This document shows positions 36,928 through 48,015 of a stretch of 64,000 nucleotides of DNA, in pieces. Location of the stretch: positions 2,812,391-2,876,390 of the forward strand of contig CM035362.1 of NCBI GenBank assembly GCA_020137815.1. The letters run 5' to 3'. The DNA comes from Hormiphora californensis (taxonomy: Eukaryota; Ctenophora; Tentaculata; Cydippida; Pleurobrachiidae). Each line of letters begins with the position of its first letter. Within the stretch, counting starts at the first letter, position 1. The notes beneath the pieces are model-generated. The model worked only from the letters and a program-made list of their open reading frames with translations, was not told where the DNA came from and did no database searches. The position numbers and the translations under genes were made by a program.

Positions 36928-38402
36928 GAACTAAATAATAAGATGATTGTTTAAATGAGATTTAAAACTTAAGTTGTATGAGTAGTAAAGACTAGTAAAA
37001 CTAGGTTATTTCTTGGTTAGTTAGGTGTACAATAAACAATTCCTGTCCAGAATATATTTAATTATACTACAAAAGAAGAACCTTTCATAACTGTCAGATA
37101 ACATAATACATAAGTATAAAATTTTCTTTGATGTCAACAAATTGTACACAAAAATATAAACACTTCTTTCACAATCGTCAAATATAGCTAACCGTTTTGC
37201 TACTATGAAATGCCCCTCTAATATGTTTCTTGGAAAAGGAAAGTGGCATAGTGAGAGAGTTGATTAAAACTGGTACAATAAGACAGACACTGGATTACAC
37301 GAGTAATAGTAGGGTCGGTTGTGGGAAGTTGGGTCTGGAATTTTAAATTTGACTTGCTGATATGATTAGGGACTCTATAAAAAGTCCAAAGTACCATCCC
37401 ACAGGTCTCTACCACCCCCGGTTCACTAATTAGTCGTAATTATGTGATTTATGACGTTATCGCCAATTAGCACTAATAATACCAGTTCCTGGTCACTTAG
37501 AGCTTAGATTTTGATACCAGCTGGTAGAGGATCACTAGATTAGTGGGCATGCAAAATTTTAGGTCGATCGGAGTTATGGTTGAGGAGTTATAACCGTTTT
37601 TCTGTTTGGCTGGCGGTTGGCTGGCACCACGTGGGATTACGGGTTTAGGTCGTGGTAGGAGGTCGTCATTGGTCGCGTTCGATCGGGCTCGATGAGGTGA
37701 TCAAAACCTAGTGGAGCCAGACCTTGGCCCCACCCCGTTCTTGGGTTATTGGGCTTTTTCGGTTTCCCGCCAAAATATTTTCCCGCCAAAACCGAAAAAG
37801 CCTAATAACCCAAGAACGGGGTGGGGCCAAGGTCTGGCCCCACTAGGTTTTGATCACCTCATCGAGCCCGATCGAACGCGACCAATGACGACCTCCTACG
37901 ACGACCTAAACCCGTAATCCCACGTGGTGCCAGCCAACCGCCAGCCAAATGGAAAAACGGTTATAACTCCTCAACCATAACTCCGATCGACCTCAAAATT
38001 TGAATGCTCACTAATCTAGTGATCCTCTATCAGCTGGTATCAAAATCTAAGCTCTAAGTGACCAGGAACTGGTATTATTAGTGCTAATTGGCAATAACGT
38101 CTTAATACACATAATTACGACTAATTAGTGAACCGGGGGTGGTAGAGACCTGTGGGATGGTACTTTGGACTTTTTATAGAGTCCCTAATCATATCAGCAA
38201 GTCAAATTTAAAATTCCAGACCCAACTTCCCACAACCGACCCTACTATAAGGGGGAACAAGATTTACACGTATAAACCCAGTTGGTGATGCGGGCTGCTA
38301 GTGTTATATAATAGGGGTAACTGTGTCACCAATATGTTACGCAAATGAGGTTGCACAGGCAGGATTAGATCGAGTTAGGCAAATGAAGTTGCACAGGCAG
38401 GA
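36928..38402. other. Region between ZBBX-like start and KIF27-like stop
   Basis: 36928-37306 is AT-rich unique sequence, probably the ZBBX promoter. 37307-38247 is a foldback element. 38248-38402 includes a short duplicated unit (GGTTGCACAGGCAGGATTA and AGTTGCACAGGCAGGATTA) next to the KIF27 stop. Confidence 0.5.
37307..38247. mobile_element. 0.94 kb foldback element with TAA flanks
   Basis: TAGTAGGGTCGGTTGTGGGA at the left is mirrored by TCCCACAACCGACCCTACTA at the right. The arms are about 460 bases and nearly perfect; the hinge lies near 37765 (TTTCCCGCCAAAATATTTTC). TAA precedes (37304-37306) and follows (38248-38250), which fits a 3 bp PIF/Harbinger-type duplication. No coding capacity. 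Confidence 0.7.
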
Positions 38403-41400
38403 TTACCTCGTCCCCTGATCCTCATCACCCCGACCTGGCGTTCTGTTGAATACCTCTTCTGCCGTCAGGGGTCTTAACTCTTTCTTACTTTTTCTCACCG
38501 GCGTCAATGCTCCCTCGCCGATCGCTGTAAAATAATGATGTTAGAGTCTTGCTGGAAAGACACATATATATTCTGATAAACACAACAAGAGAGTGCCTTT
38601 TTGGACATCCACGTGGCTATTTCTCTATCCCAGGAACCGACCGAATCAGGAAATACTGGTTGATAATACTGGTTGATAACCAGTCACGTGACCTAAATAA
38701 CGAGTTCTGACTGGTTGTTTACTTGTGTCAATGTGTCGGTCGGTTCCTGGGCCATCCTTTATTGGAAGTGATAATAGCTTTCAATACGGTCCTTGTTTGA
38801 CCGAGATCAGTGGCACTGATCTCGGTCAAACAAGGACAAGTAAGGCACTGATTCAGTGCCTTACTTGTACGGGGTGTTTGACTAGGAGCATCTGAGGCGT
38901 TTGTATTGTTTCGAAGCCTCTTCTTCAGCGTGTTTGTTAGTTGCTTGTAGTAATTTACATCTCTTTCCAATTGTATCACCTTTGGATCTTCTGAAACAAT
39001 TTATTGGGGTTGACAAATTTTTGCCACAACTTACCTATATAATAAGAGATAGAACGAAATAATAAAAGCTGCGGTTCTCTAAAAAGTCATGTGCATGGAG
39101 AGCACCGATCAAGGTATTGAGAATCATTCTCTGAAATTTTGTTAAAAAATGTTTGAAAAAATTTCAAAGTCAATTTTGTGAAAAAATTTTCAAAGTCAAT
39201 TTTATCGTAAATTTTCTATGTCAATTTTTGCGTACGAATCGTGTTTCGAATCGGCAATGCTATACGGGAATGGTATTGCTAATTAGCAGGATTAAACGAA
39301 CCATGAATCGTGTCTCTCTAAATTTCTTAATTAGATTTGATGGGGGATCACGTATCAGCACAATCCATCTCGGACCCACTAATTACCAATATCACTCCCG
39401 TTTAGCATTGTCGATTAGAAACACGATTCGTATACCATAATTTACTTAAAATATTTTTCACAAAAAAAATTTCACAAAATTTCAGGTAATGATTCTCAAT
39501 ACCTTGATCGATGCTCTCCATGAATTTTTAGAGAAACATTTAATTTTGTGAAAAAACTTTGTAACATATTTCAAAGTCAATTTCGGAAAAAAATTCTATG
39601 TCAATTTTGCCGTACGAATCGTGTTGCGAATCGGTGATGCTATGCGGCAGTGCTCTCGCTAATTAGCAGGATTTATTGAAACATGAATCGTTTCCCCTAA
39701 ACTTCCTAATTAGATTTGATGGGGGATCACGTATCAGCATAATCCATCTCGGACCCACTAATTAGCAACATCACTCCCGCTTAGCAATACCGATTCGAAA
39801 CACGATTCGTACGCAAAAATTGACATAGAAAATTTTCCATAAAATTGACTTTGAAATATTTTCCAAACTTTTTTACAAAATTTCAGAGAATGATTCTTAA
39901 CACCTTGATCGGTGCTCTCCATGAATTTTTTGGAAAAAAAAGTTTCTGAATTTGTTGACCCTCTCATGAGGACACGATTCGACAGGAAGTCAGGTATCAA
40001 ATCAATCCATATCGAACCCGCTAACTAGCAAAATCATTTCCACATAGCACCACCGATTCGAAATAGGGTTAATACGGCGAAATTGACATTGAAATCCATA
40101 CAATTTTCGTGAAATAATTGAAAAATTTTGCATGAAAAAGCCCGATTTCTGGGCATTTTTTGACCAAAAAATTCGGTGGTTCGGCCAAAATTTCCTACCG
40201 AACCGAACCGAACCGAACCGAACCGCCCAAAAAACACCGAATTTCCGAACCGAACCGAACCGAACCGAATATTCGGTCGCTTCCTGTCTCACAGGTTAGT
40301 CAGTGACTAATAGTCTCAAACTCAATTTCATGAATCACCGTATTTCAGACCAAAACAGTTTTTCCCACTTCAAGCGCAGCTGTTATACTACAGCTCTACT
40401 GTGTAGAGTAATTAATCCAGTGGGCTCATATATTATGATCAATGAACCATATATGATCAATGACCCCGGGTTTATATAATGAATAAACCCGGGTTTATAT
40501 GTAGCGGGTCGCCCGGTAGGGTGCTTCGCTACACCATATACTGCCCCACCTGTGAAGCAGGGAGGGTGGTGTCTGGTATATGGTACAAAACCCGACCAAA
40601 GGGAGGGGTTTATGCTTTATATAAGCAAGGATTTATTGATTATAAACTTTAGCGGCAAAAACAACCTTGCTTTTTTATAGCGGGCAAGATATATACATCC
40701 CGCTGGGGTTTATTATAGCGGGTATAATTTACTATCAAAATCTTGTTGATGTGTTTCAGACTGGACAGCAGTAGTGCGGGATAATTGGATTATACCCTGG
40801 GACCTGGAGGAAATACCCCTCCAGATAAAGACGAACTCTACAATGGGCAGTGGTGAGGAGATCTCGGTGGACATGTACGGGAAGGACAGCCGCCATGTCG
40901 GTCGTGTAGCTATGAAGTTCTCCTCCACCATGCAGTGTCGGATACTCTACTGCACCGACATCGGGAAACTGACAGACTTCCTAATACAACCCCCGCTTGA
41001 GGTGGATAAGATCTGGACGATCACCAAAACAGAGACCGCCATCATCATCACATGTAACAATGTGAGGGTGCTAAACTACCTGTTCGCAAATAGTTCAAAT
41101 ATCGACTGTGTTCGACCGTTGGAGGGTGATGTTGTGGAGGGGATCATGTTTCACAGTAATTATGACAGAGCATCTAACTTCTACAGAGCAGGTAAGGGTC
41201 TTTTTTAATACCACTTGTAGTGGTCATGGGGTTGGATTGGATCAGATGAGTTGGTGTTTGGCTTGTTGGTTAAAGGACCCTACAGAGCTTGGGTACCATG
41301 CCTGATTGATCCATAGTGAGCTACAACGTGTAACTCAGAACTCTCCGATCCCCGCTGCAATCGAACTCACACCTTGATCTTTCCATTTAGCACCAGAGTG

Positions 41401-44400
41401 TCCTGCATTTTCTGTTGAGGGATCAACACAAGGAAACTGGGTTGCCTCATCAACAGGGACAACTGCAACCATCGAGTGTGCTGCCAACCATAACCTTGTG
41501 GGAAGTGCTACACTGATTTGTCAGCAGGATGGATCGTGGTCAAATGATGTACCACAGTGCATTGGTAAGTAGATTGTATTTGAAATTCATGTGTTTACAT
41601 GAACAGATCAAAAGTCGAATCGAATTTTTTTGATGGCCCAAAGATGAACAGCCGATTAACACGGGAATTTTTTGATTGACTGATTGGTTGATTGATATAT
41701 TATATTGATTGATTGATTGATTGATATATTATATTGATTGATTGATTGATTGATTGACCTGGTTGGGGGTTGGGGATTATGGGTTGAGGTTAGTAACAAA
41801 TTTGTCTCATTAAACAAATAACTTAGATATCAATGTTGTAAATTTTCCAATGATCTCGAAACAATGTATTGTGATGAGTGAGGGCATTCACCAATGCAGT
41901 ACAATGTGCCGGGGCTGTACAGATCTTGAGATAGGTTTTTTGGGATCAATCTGATATTGGTCCCTAAACTATGTCATCTTCTGGCCAGCACCCAATTAGT
42001 GTACTGCATCGGTGAGTGTAAACTACACCTCAGGGTCCCAATGCCTGAGCACAATGCTAAGAATAGGACCCGAAACCAATGCTAAGAATAGGACCCGAAA
42101 CCCATTAAATAGAATTCTAACCCCCATCCATTTGTTTCAGCTTGTTGATAAAAACGGAGCTATTCATGTTAGCTGTATGGAAGTACACAATACAAATTAA
42201 CAAGTTTTTTACAGTAGCATTCATAATATTTTATGTTTTCAGGCCTAATTAGGCCTATTTCAGAGTCTTTTGTAAATTATGGTTTCTCCAATATCAAACC
42301 AATTTTCCAACCAATTTTCCAACCAATCTCCATTCTCCAACCAATCTCCAACCAATCTTCAACCAATCTCAAACTGTAGTGCACACGAGTTAGGTTCCTC
42401 GTGTTCCTACATTGTTTCTCTCTCACTTCTCAGTACAGGGTGACTGAGAGTTAGTTAGCTCATCTAGGTATTTGCTGATCTTATGATAGTTGAAAGTGAG
42501 TTATACAAATATTTACTGATTCTTTGGGGGATAGTTTATATTATTTATTTGTTACATTAGTTACGGAGAGATAATAGGCGGAGAGTATTTGGGCCAATAT
42601 TTTAGAAGAGTAGCCACGTGACTTTATTGCTGAGAGAATTGTTGAATGAGAAGTATAACCCTCTCTACTTAATTAACTAATTACTATACTCACCAAGATC
42701 AGTTGAAATAAGGGTCTTGTTGAGGGTTTGTAAGTGGTCCTCGTCTTGTTTTATTTGGTCAACTAAAGCCATGTTTTCTGCTGCCACTCTCTCTTTTTCC
42801 CTTCGTTCTTGTAGCAGTTTGTTGAACAGAACCGTAGTGATTCGCTGGGGAATTTGTTACCGTCAGTGAACGAATTATTAGAAAATTAAATAACCTACTG
42901 GATACTAACTAATAATTATATTTATTAGGGAGTAACATTAGCGTGTCAGAATATTTGAAAAAATTCCTAATTTCTACCTCAGTAACAGGAAGATTGATGG
43001 GTCGTTCCTGGACTTCTCCATCCTCCAACAAACTATCCCTAAAGGAAATGGCACACTCTGCAATTTCAAGTTCCTCATTTAACCTTTCCATTTCTCTTTG
43101 GTCCTCGTCACTCAGACCCGTACTTTCAAGCTCTGATATTCGTTTTTTTACATCGTTCCTCTTTCGTTCCAGTTCCCGGAGCTCACCCTCAAGTTGGATC
43201 GACGTGGAGAGCGTTTGAGTTCTTGATAAGTTAGTGGATTTTCGTGTTATCTCTGTGTCTAGCTTTGAAAGTCGTTGAGACATCCGCAGCATGTCTTTCA
43301 TCACCACCTGAAACAGGAGTTACTTATTGAGTAAGGGGTGTCAACAAGGTGTTACTTGTTGAGTAAGGGGCGTCAACAAGGTGTTACTTGTTGAGGGTGT
43401 CAACAAGGTGTTACAGGGGTAGTGGGATTGTAACATTTGGCGAATTTCAATAAAATTTACCAGACTTGGGGGAAGGGGGTTTTTCACGGTAAATTGATGT
43501 GCACGGTTGTCAATACTCAATTGAATGTCTGTAATATCGGGGAATACAGTCGGACCCCGATTTAACGGGATGCTTGGGGGAAAGGGTTTTGCCTGGTAAA
43601 TCGGGGCCCAGTAGATCGGGGTCCGACTGCAGTACTTGATAGTGCAATTAAAATAACCCTTGATTTACCTGACTAGTCCGCATTTCCTTTGCTTTCAACT
43701 GGTCAATCTCTGACATAAGTTTATCTCGTTTCTGAAGGGTTTCTTCCTTCCTTTTGAGCTCTTCCTCTCTCATCCTGATTTTCTCCCACTGTTGTGCCAC
43801 CCTGACCAGCTCCTCCTCCACTTTCCCACCATCTTCTTCTGTTGTAACAGGATCTGGTATAACACTGCAAGGAGAGGTCGTGGAAGGGTGTTGGATCTAG
43901 GCTTTTGAACGTGTCACATGACTATTATATCACTCGGCATGAATAAACAATTTTACCCGCTTTCCAGAAAAAGTACATCGGAATTTGAGGTTGATACTTC
44001 CTTTCTAATCCAGGGAAATAACAACCTTTATTACGCAGAAAATTTATCGCCTAATTGATATAATTCCCTATTACCTAGCTGGCAAAGGATCGGTAGTTGG
44101 TAATTTCTGTTGTTGGGACACCCTGTCCTTCAGCCTTTTTATTTGTTCTTCTAGCTTTTGATGGTCTTCCCTTGTACACATGGGCCCCGTTGGTTGCTTG
44201 ATCACCTGTTGGTATAAAATGAATTTAACAAGTTAACGGACAAAGCAAGATGAGAGTGAGACATAAAAAACGACATCTTGAATACAATGATCCATGTGGT
44301 TTATTACTTTATGGTTCCAATGGGATGGGTAATTTGGTTGTACAATGTACATACCTGGGTAGTTGTCATTATGTTCGAAGGAGGGGAGATGGCATTTCGA

Positions 44401-47400
44401 ATATTCCGGTCCAGGATCGAGAATGTCTTTTTCCGTATAAGCGAACTAATAACATCCATGGTGCAGGGTGTCGTTCTGGTAATAACGACCTTCTCCTTTT
44501 TTAGTGTTGCGTTGAGAGTTGAGTTTAGTTGGTCACCACCACTTTTTATTTCAGCCAATTCTTGTTTTAGTGCAGCTACCTATTTTATATGTTATTGAGT
44601 CAGTTGCAAGGGTAGTAAAATTAGTGTCATGTTCATAGAATTACATAATCAATTAATAAATATTAATATTAATCAATCAACTAATTGAGCTCAAGATATA
44701 ATATAATACTGACCTCATGTTGCAATTGTACGACCCTGTCATTAAGTGTACTCTTAGTTTGATCAAACTCAAACTGCTGCTCTGCAAATATCTTCTCATC
44801 ATTCGCCAGGTCTTCTTTTAACTGTTCCACCTTTAAACAGAAAGAAGATATGAACGCGATAAGATAACAAATATTCAACCAGAATTAGGGAAATAAAGTA
44901 AAAGTTAACAATTAAGTTTGAAATATTTCACTGACCTGTCCTTGGAGTTCTGCAACACGAGGATCGTTGGATCGAACAGCAGGCAAGTGATCTTCCTCGT
45001 CCGAAACATTTGCACTGTCTCCTGAGTTAGATTGTCTAAAAGTTTCTGAGGTGCAAACACAGAAGGGCACGATTTTATTGATGAATCTTACCAAAATCTT
45101 AAACTATTAGAAGAAGCAATAAATGAGTGATAATTATGGTAATTGTACCTTGCAAGTGTGTTGTAATTCCCGTAGAGAACCTTATCCAATCCCGCTACAC
45201 TCCCCTTCCGAATACACGTCTCAATCCGTCCATGTGCAGAGCTGAGCAGTCGTCGGTACACATCTACCTCATTCTTCATTTCCTGAAATAATTCTTGAAA
45301 GCTAGCCTGATATATCATAGCGATTGGCGATTGATAATGATCATTTGCTATTTCACCGAAGATGCATTTCCAGTGAGCCGGTAAAAATATTATTAATTAA
45401 TTATTTAATTAACTAATATTGCTACCTGTATGCTGTCTGTCTGACTGGAGAGGTCTGAGTTGCTACTGTTTTCCCGTGTTTTCAGCTGTTCTCTGAGGAA
45501 GCAATATCTCACTTTCCATCCTTTGCATCTCAACCTCTACCACATCTTTATTAACAATCTGAAAATTAATTAATACACGTCATTTTGAACAACCTAAAAA
45601 TTAATTAATACACGTCAACAATCTGAAAATTTTGTTATACAATCAGGGTGACCAATGATGAAAATTAAAATGAACGCGTAATACAACAGTACATAACAGT
45701 AAACCGTTTATCAGTTGATGTATCCAAGGACTCACCGGGGTATTTTGAATCCTCCTTGCCCGTTTAGCATACTTCAGCGAGTTGAGTGTCTCCTCAAACG
45801 AGTCTCCAGCTGGTGATACACAAGTTATCATAAGTGTCTGACTGTTCCCACCAAGTGAATCCTTCAACAACCTAGATGGAGATTTAGAATTATTAGGAGA
45901 CGCTACAACACAATATGTCTCTTACAAGATAAAAACGGAACGATTTACAATAACCAAACTATCACAATGACCCTCGCCCATATAGCTAGTCCTTACTAGC
46001 GAAACAATTTTGGATTTTCATTCCATAAACTCGTGTTTTGCTTTGTTGTACATACCTAGTTATTTTAGATGCACGATATGGGACATGGGTGGAAGTCCGG
46101 CGTTTTGGTTCAGTCAATGCACTAATCACATTCCCCAGGGCTAGAAGTCCACTATTGATGTGGACTGATTCCTTAAACCGATCCCCCACATTTCCCGTCC
46201 GATGGGCCCTTTCAGATCCAGCGAGGTCGACAAAGTGAAACTTTCCCGTTATAACCTGTGTCAGATTCAATAAGTCGGATAATACTGGTTGAGATCAGGG
46301 TGAATCATTCCCTAACTACATAGTATAGAACTGATTTATCACCATGTTAGAGGATGAATCATCAATCAGGTACACACTGCAGAGAGCATTACTAAAAAGG
46401 GGAATAAAGTCAACGTGGTCAGGTGTACCTCTACATTTCGCACAGCTGCAGCATCACTGGACTGTCTCTCCACATGGATCGTTAAAATGGCATGGGATCT
46501 TGAGGATCTCTCGTTCATCTGTGTTGATCCAGTTGTCCGAACAGCCATCCCAAACCTCATAACCTTACCAAGTTCTCCCGATGTAGTTACCGGGACTTCT
46601 CTTAAACCTTGGAAGATGTATTTTGTAAAACCTTGTTTCACTTGTCACAATAGAAGATGTATTACTAAACTTGCCACTTTGGGAGGTACCCCCATAAAAA
46701 AGTCGCTTGGCAAATTCCCTCGTCGCTCGGCAATTGGCTCGGCAACAACAGGTGGTTTGCCGAGCCAGTCGCTCGGCTAATCAAGGAAGTCGCCGTGTTT
46801 TCACCGCGTTCTTACAGAAAAAGTACATTTTTTCAGCACTTTTTTTCAAAATCTCCTGCTGAAAAATACAAAGTGCTGAAAAAATGTGCTTTTTCTGTAA
46901 GAACGCGGTGAAATCACGGAGACTTCCTTGATTAGCCGAGCGACTGGCTCGGCAAACCACCTGTTGTTGCCGAACCAATTGCCGAGCGACGAGGGAATTT
47001 GCCAAGCGACTTTTTTATGGGGGTACAAAGGTACTTGGAAGATGTATTACTAGGCTTTGGATGGAGTAATGACTTCTGCTAGATACTGAACCTAGACCCT
47101 TACTTTTAATATTGCTTTTAAAATGAAATACTTAGTATTGGCGTGCTGACCTCTCACCTTGAACAACTGTATTCCCCTTCTCATCCTCCCTGATGAATAT
47201 TTCGTTGTTGTTGCTGGAGAGCAAATCTCTTACCTCCTCCAAATATATCTCCAGATATGATACACGCACCTGATATGGATGAAAAACATGAAGTCTAAAC
47301 AACTGATATGAGTCCTAACTAAAACACGAAAATATAAAACTAAATGTAATTTATTTATATGTAATCATTTATATATACAATCGGACCCCGATTTAGTGGC

Positions 47401-48015
47401 ATCCTCGGGGGGAAAATCCTGCCACTAAATCGGGGTACCACTAAATCGGGTTCAAATAATGTTAATTTCCTATATATCGGGGGAAAAAATTCTGCCACTA
47501 AATCGGGGTGCCACTAAATCGGGGCCACTAAATTGGGGTCCGACTGTACCACTTTATAGTGTAAAATAATGGAGCACGCATCAGCAGCCTACGCTTCACA
47601 TACTCGCTCACTTTCAAAAGTGGTTAAAAGAACTTACAGAGAACTGCTCTGATCCTTGTCCACTAATAGATTCAAATATTTGTTCCGCCGCTCTGGAAAT
47701 CATTCCTCTCAGCTCAGGATTGCTCTCCACTCCCTCGATAGTGTGAGTTTTACCACTGCCCGTTTGCCCGTAAGCAAGGACTGTCGCATTGTACCCAGCA
47801 AGACAAGACTGCACCAGAGGGTCAACTGTTGTATCGTAAACCTCACTCTGCGTCGTTGACTCCGAGAATACATGGTCAAAGGTGAAGTTTTGATCTTTGC
47901 CTATTACTAGTTGGTTTTTGTTCGGAAGAATAATTATGCATTCGCTACACCCCTTTTCACGATCCAGGAGCGGTCTGACTCGAATGGCGACTTTGACCGA
48001 TGTAGAGTCTTCCAT
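38403..48015 (-). CDS. KIF27: Kinesin-4 family motor of KIF27/KIF7 (Costal-2) type
   Basis: KIF27/KIF7 proteins act at cilia and in Hedgehog signalling. Sixteen exons (minus): 48015-47638, 47269-47158, 46607-46429, 46255-46056, 45871-45736, 45558-45426, 45306-45149, 45035-44936, 44830-44714, 44579-44355, 44205-44075, 43864-43669, 43307-42978, 42844-42694, 38990-38865 and 38524-38403 (stop TAA), about 930 residues. The motor shows GQTGSGKT (83-90), [36 protein letters not shown] and [12 protein letters not shown]. The stalk matches KIF27 in order: [53 protein letters not shown] and [14 protein letters not shown] at the end. Exon 45558-45426 is 133 bases and needs removal of one base (near 45497) to keep frame; it joins phase 0 on both sides. 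Human KIF27 has 1,401 residues, so the protein is shorter or some exons were missed. Intron 14 hosts a plus-strand gene. Confidence 0.88.
38631..38749 (+). mobile_element. hAT-like MITE, copy 4
   Basis: Full-length with ends CAGGAACCGACCGAATCAGG and GTCGGTCGGTTCCTG. The internal CACGTGACC core is intact and there is a small internal duplication of ATACTGGTTGATA. Flanks CTCTATCC and GGCCATCC are only partly alike. It lies in the last KIF27 intron. Confidence 0.8.
38789..38866. repeat. Two abutting perfect palindromes over a KIF27 splice donor
   Basis: Palindrome 1 (38789-38837): arms of 24 bases around one base, left arm starting GTCCTTGTTTGACCGAGATC. Palindrome 2 (38838-38866): arms of 14 bases, AAGTAAGGCACTGA and its complement. 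The donor of KIF27 exon 38990-38865 (A|GTAAGG on the minus strand) lies inside palindrome 2, so the same GTAAGG occurs on both strands. Confidence 0.75.
39094..39925. mobile_element. Tandem foldback elements in KIF27 intron 14
   Basis: Copy A (39094-39522) is a palindrome with arms CATGGAGAGCACCGATCAAG and CTTGATCGATGCTCTCCATG. Copy B (39523-39925) is a second, partly decayed unit with the same inner blocks (ACGAATCGTGTTTCGAATCG type, GGGGGATCACGTATCAGCA). A further related fragment (39960-40060) carries TCGAACCCGCTAACTAGC. Sequence like this also appears at about 8005-8095. Confidence 0.65.
40190..40270. repeat. CCGAA pentanucleotide repeats
   Basis: Two short arrays of CCGAA (about 40199-40224 and 40245-40268) separated by CCCAAAAAACACCGAATTTC. 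Inverted GGTTCGG/TTCGGTCG units flank them, so the segment can fold on itself. It lies in KIF27 intron 14. Confidence 0.7.
40760..41564 (+). CDS. Extracellular protein fragment with sushi domain, nested in KIF27 intron 14
   Basis: Two exons are supported: 40760-41191 (after TTTCAG, phase 1 to phase 1) and 41391-41564 (phase 1 to phase 1). Exon 1 encodes an extracellular-type domain of about 143 residues ([18 protein letters not shown] ... [20 protein letters not shown] ... [10 protein letters not shown]) that resembles domains in invertebrate proteins next to sushi or FAMeT-like modules. I do not name it with certainty. Exon 2 is one complete sushi/CCP domain (CPAFSVEG ... [11 protein letters not shown] ... 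[11 protein letters not shown]). No signal-peptide exon upstream and no terminal exon downstream could be found. If the last donor is not used the frame stops at TAG after CIGK. It may be part of a longer gene or a decayed copy. It runs antisense to the host kinesin. Confidence 0.65.
43317..43413. repeat. Three-copy tandem repeat in KIF27 intron
   Basis: GTTACTTGTTGAGTAAGGGG followed by CGTCAACAAGGT repeats about three times (unit about 32 bases; the third lacks some bases) immediately upstream of exon 43307-42978 on the minus strand. Confidence 0.75.
43547..43629 (+). mobile_element. pogo-like MITE, short copy
   Basis: Ends CAGTCGGACCCCGATTTAAC and GATCGGGGTCCGACTG, preceded by TA (43545-43546) and followed by CAGTA. 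Only 83 bp, so the internal units are deleted. It lies in the KIF27 intron about 40 bases from the donor of exon 43864-43669. Confidence 0.7.
46686..47026. mobile_element. Foldback element in KIF27 intron 2
   Basis: GTACCCCCATAAAAAAGTCG is mirrored by CGACTTTTTTATGGGGGTAC. Arms of about 165 bases contain TTGCCGAGCCAGTCGCTCGG-type blocks with a hinge at about 46855. GAAGATGTATTACTA occurs on both sides (about 46651 and 47037), possibly a pre-existing direct repeat. Confidence 0.7.
47378..47546 (+). mobile_element. pogo-like MITE, full copy in KIF27 intron 1
   Basis: Ends CAATCGGACCCCGATTTAGT and AAATTGGGGTCCGACTG, with TA at 47376-47377 and 47547-47548. It contains repeated CACTAAATCGGGGT units and the central TTAATTTCCTATAT. 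Confidence 0.75.
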
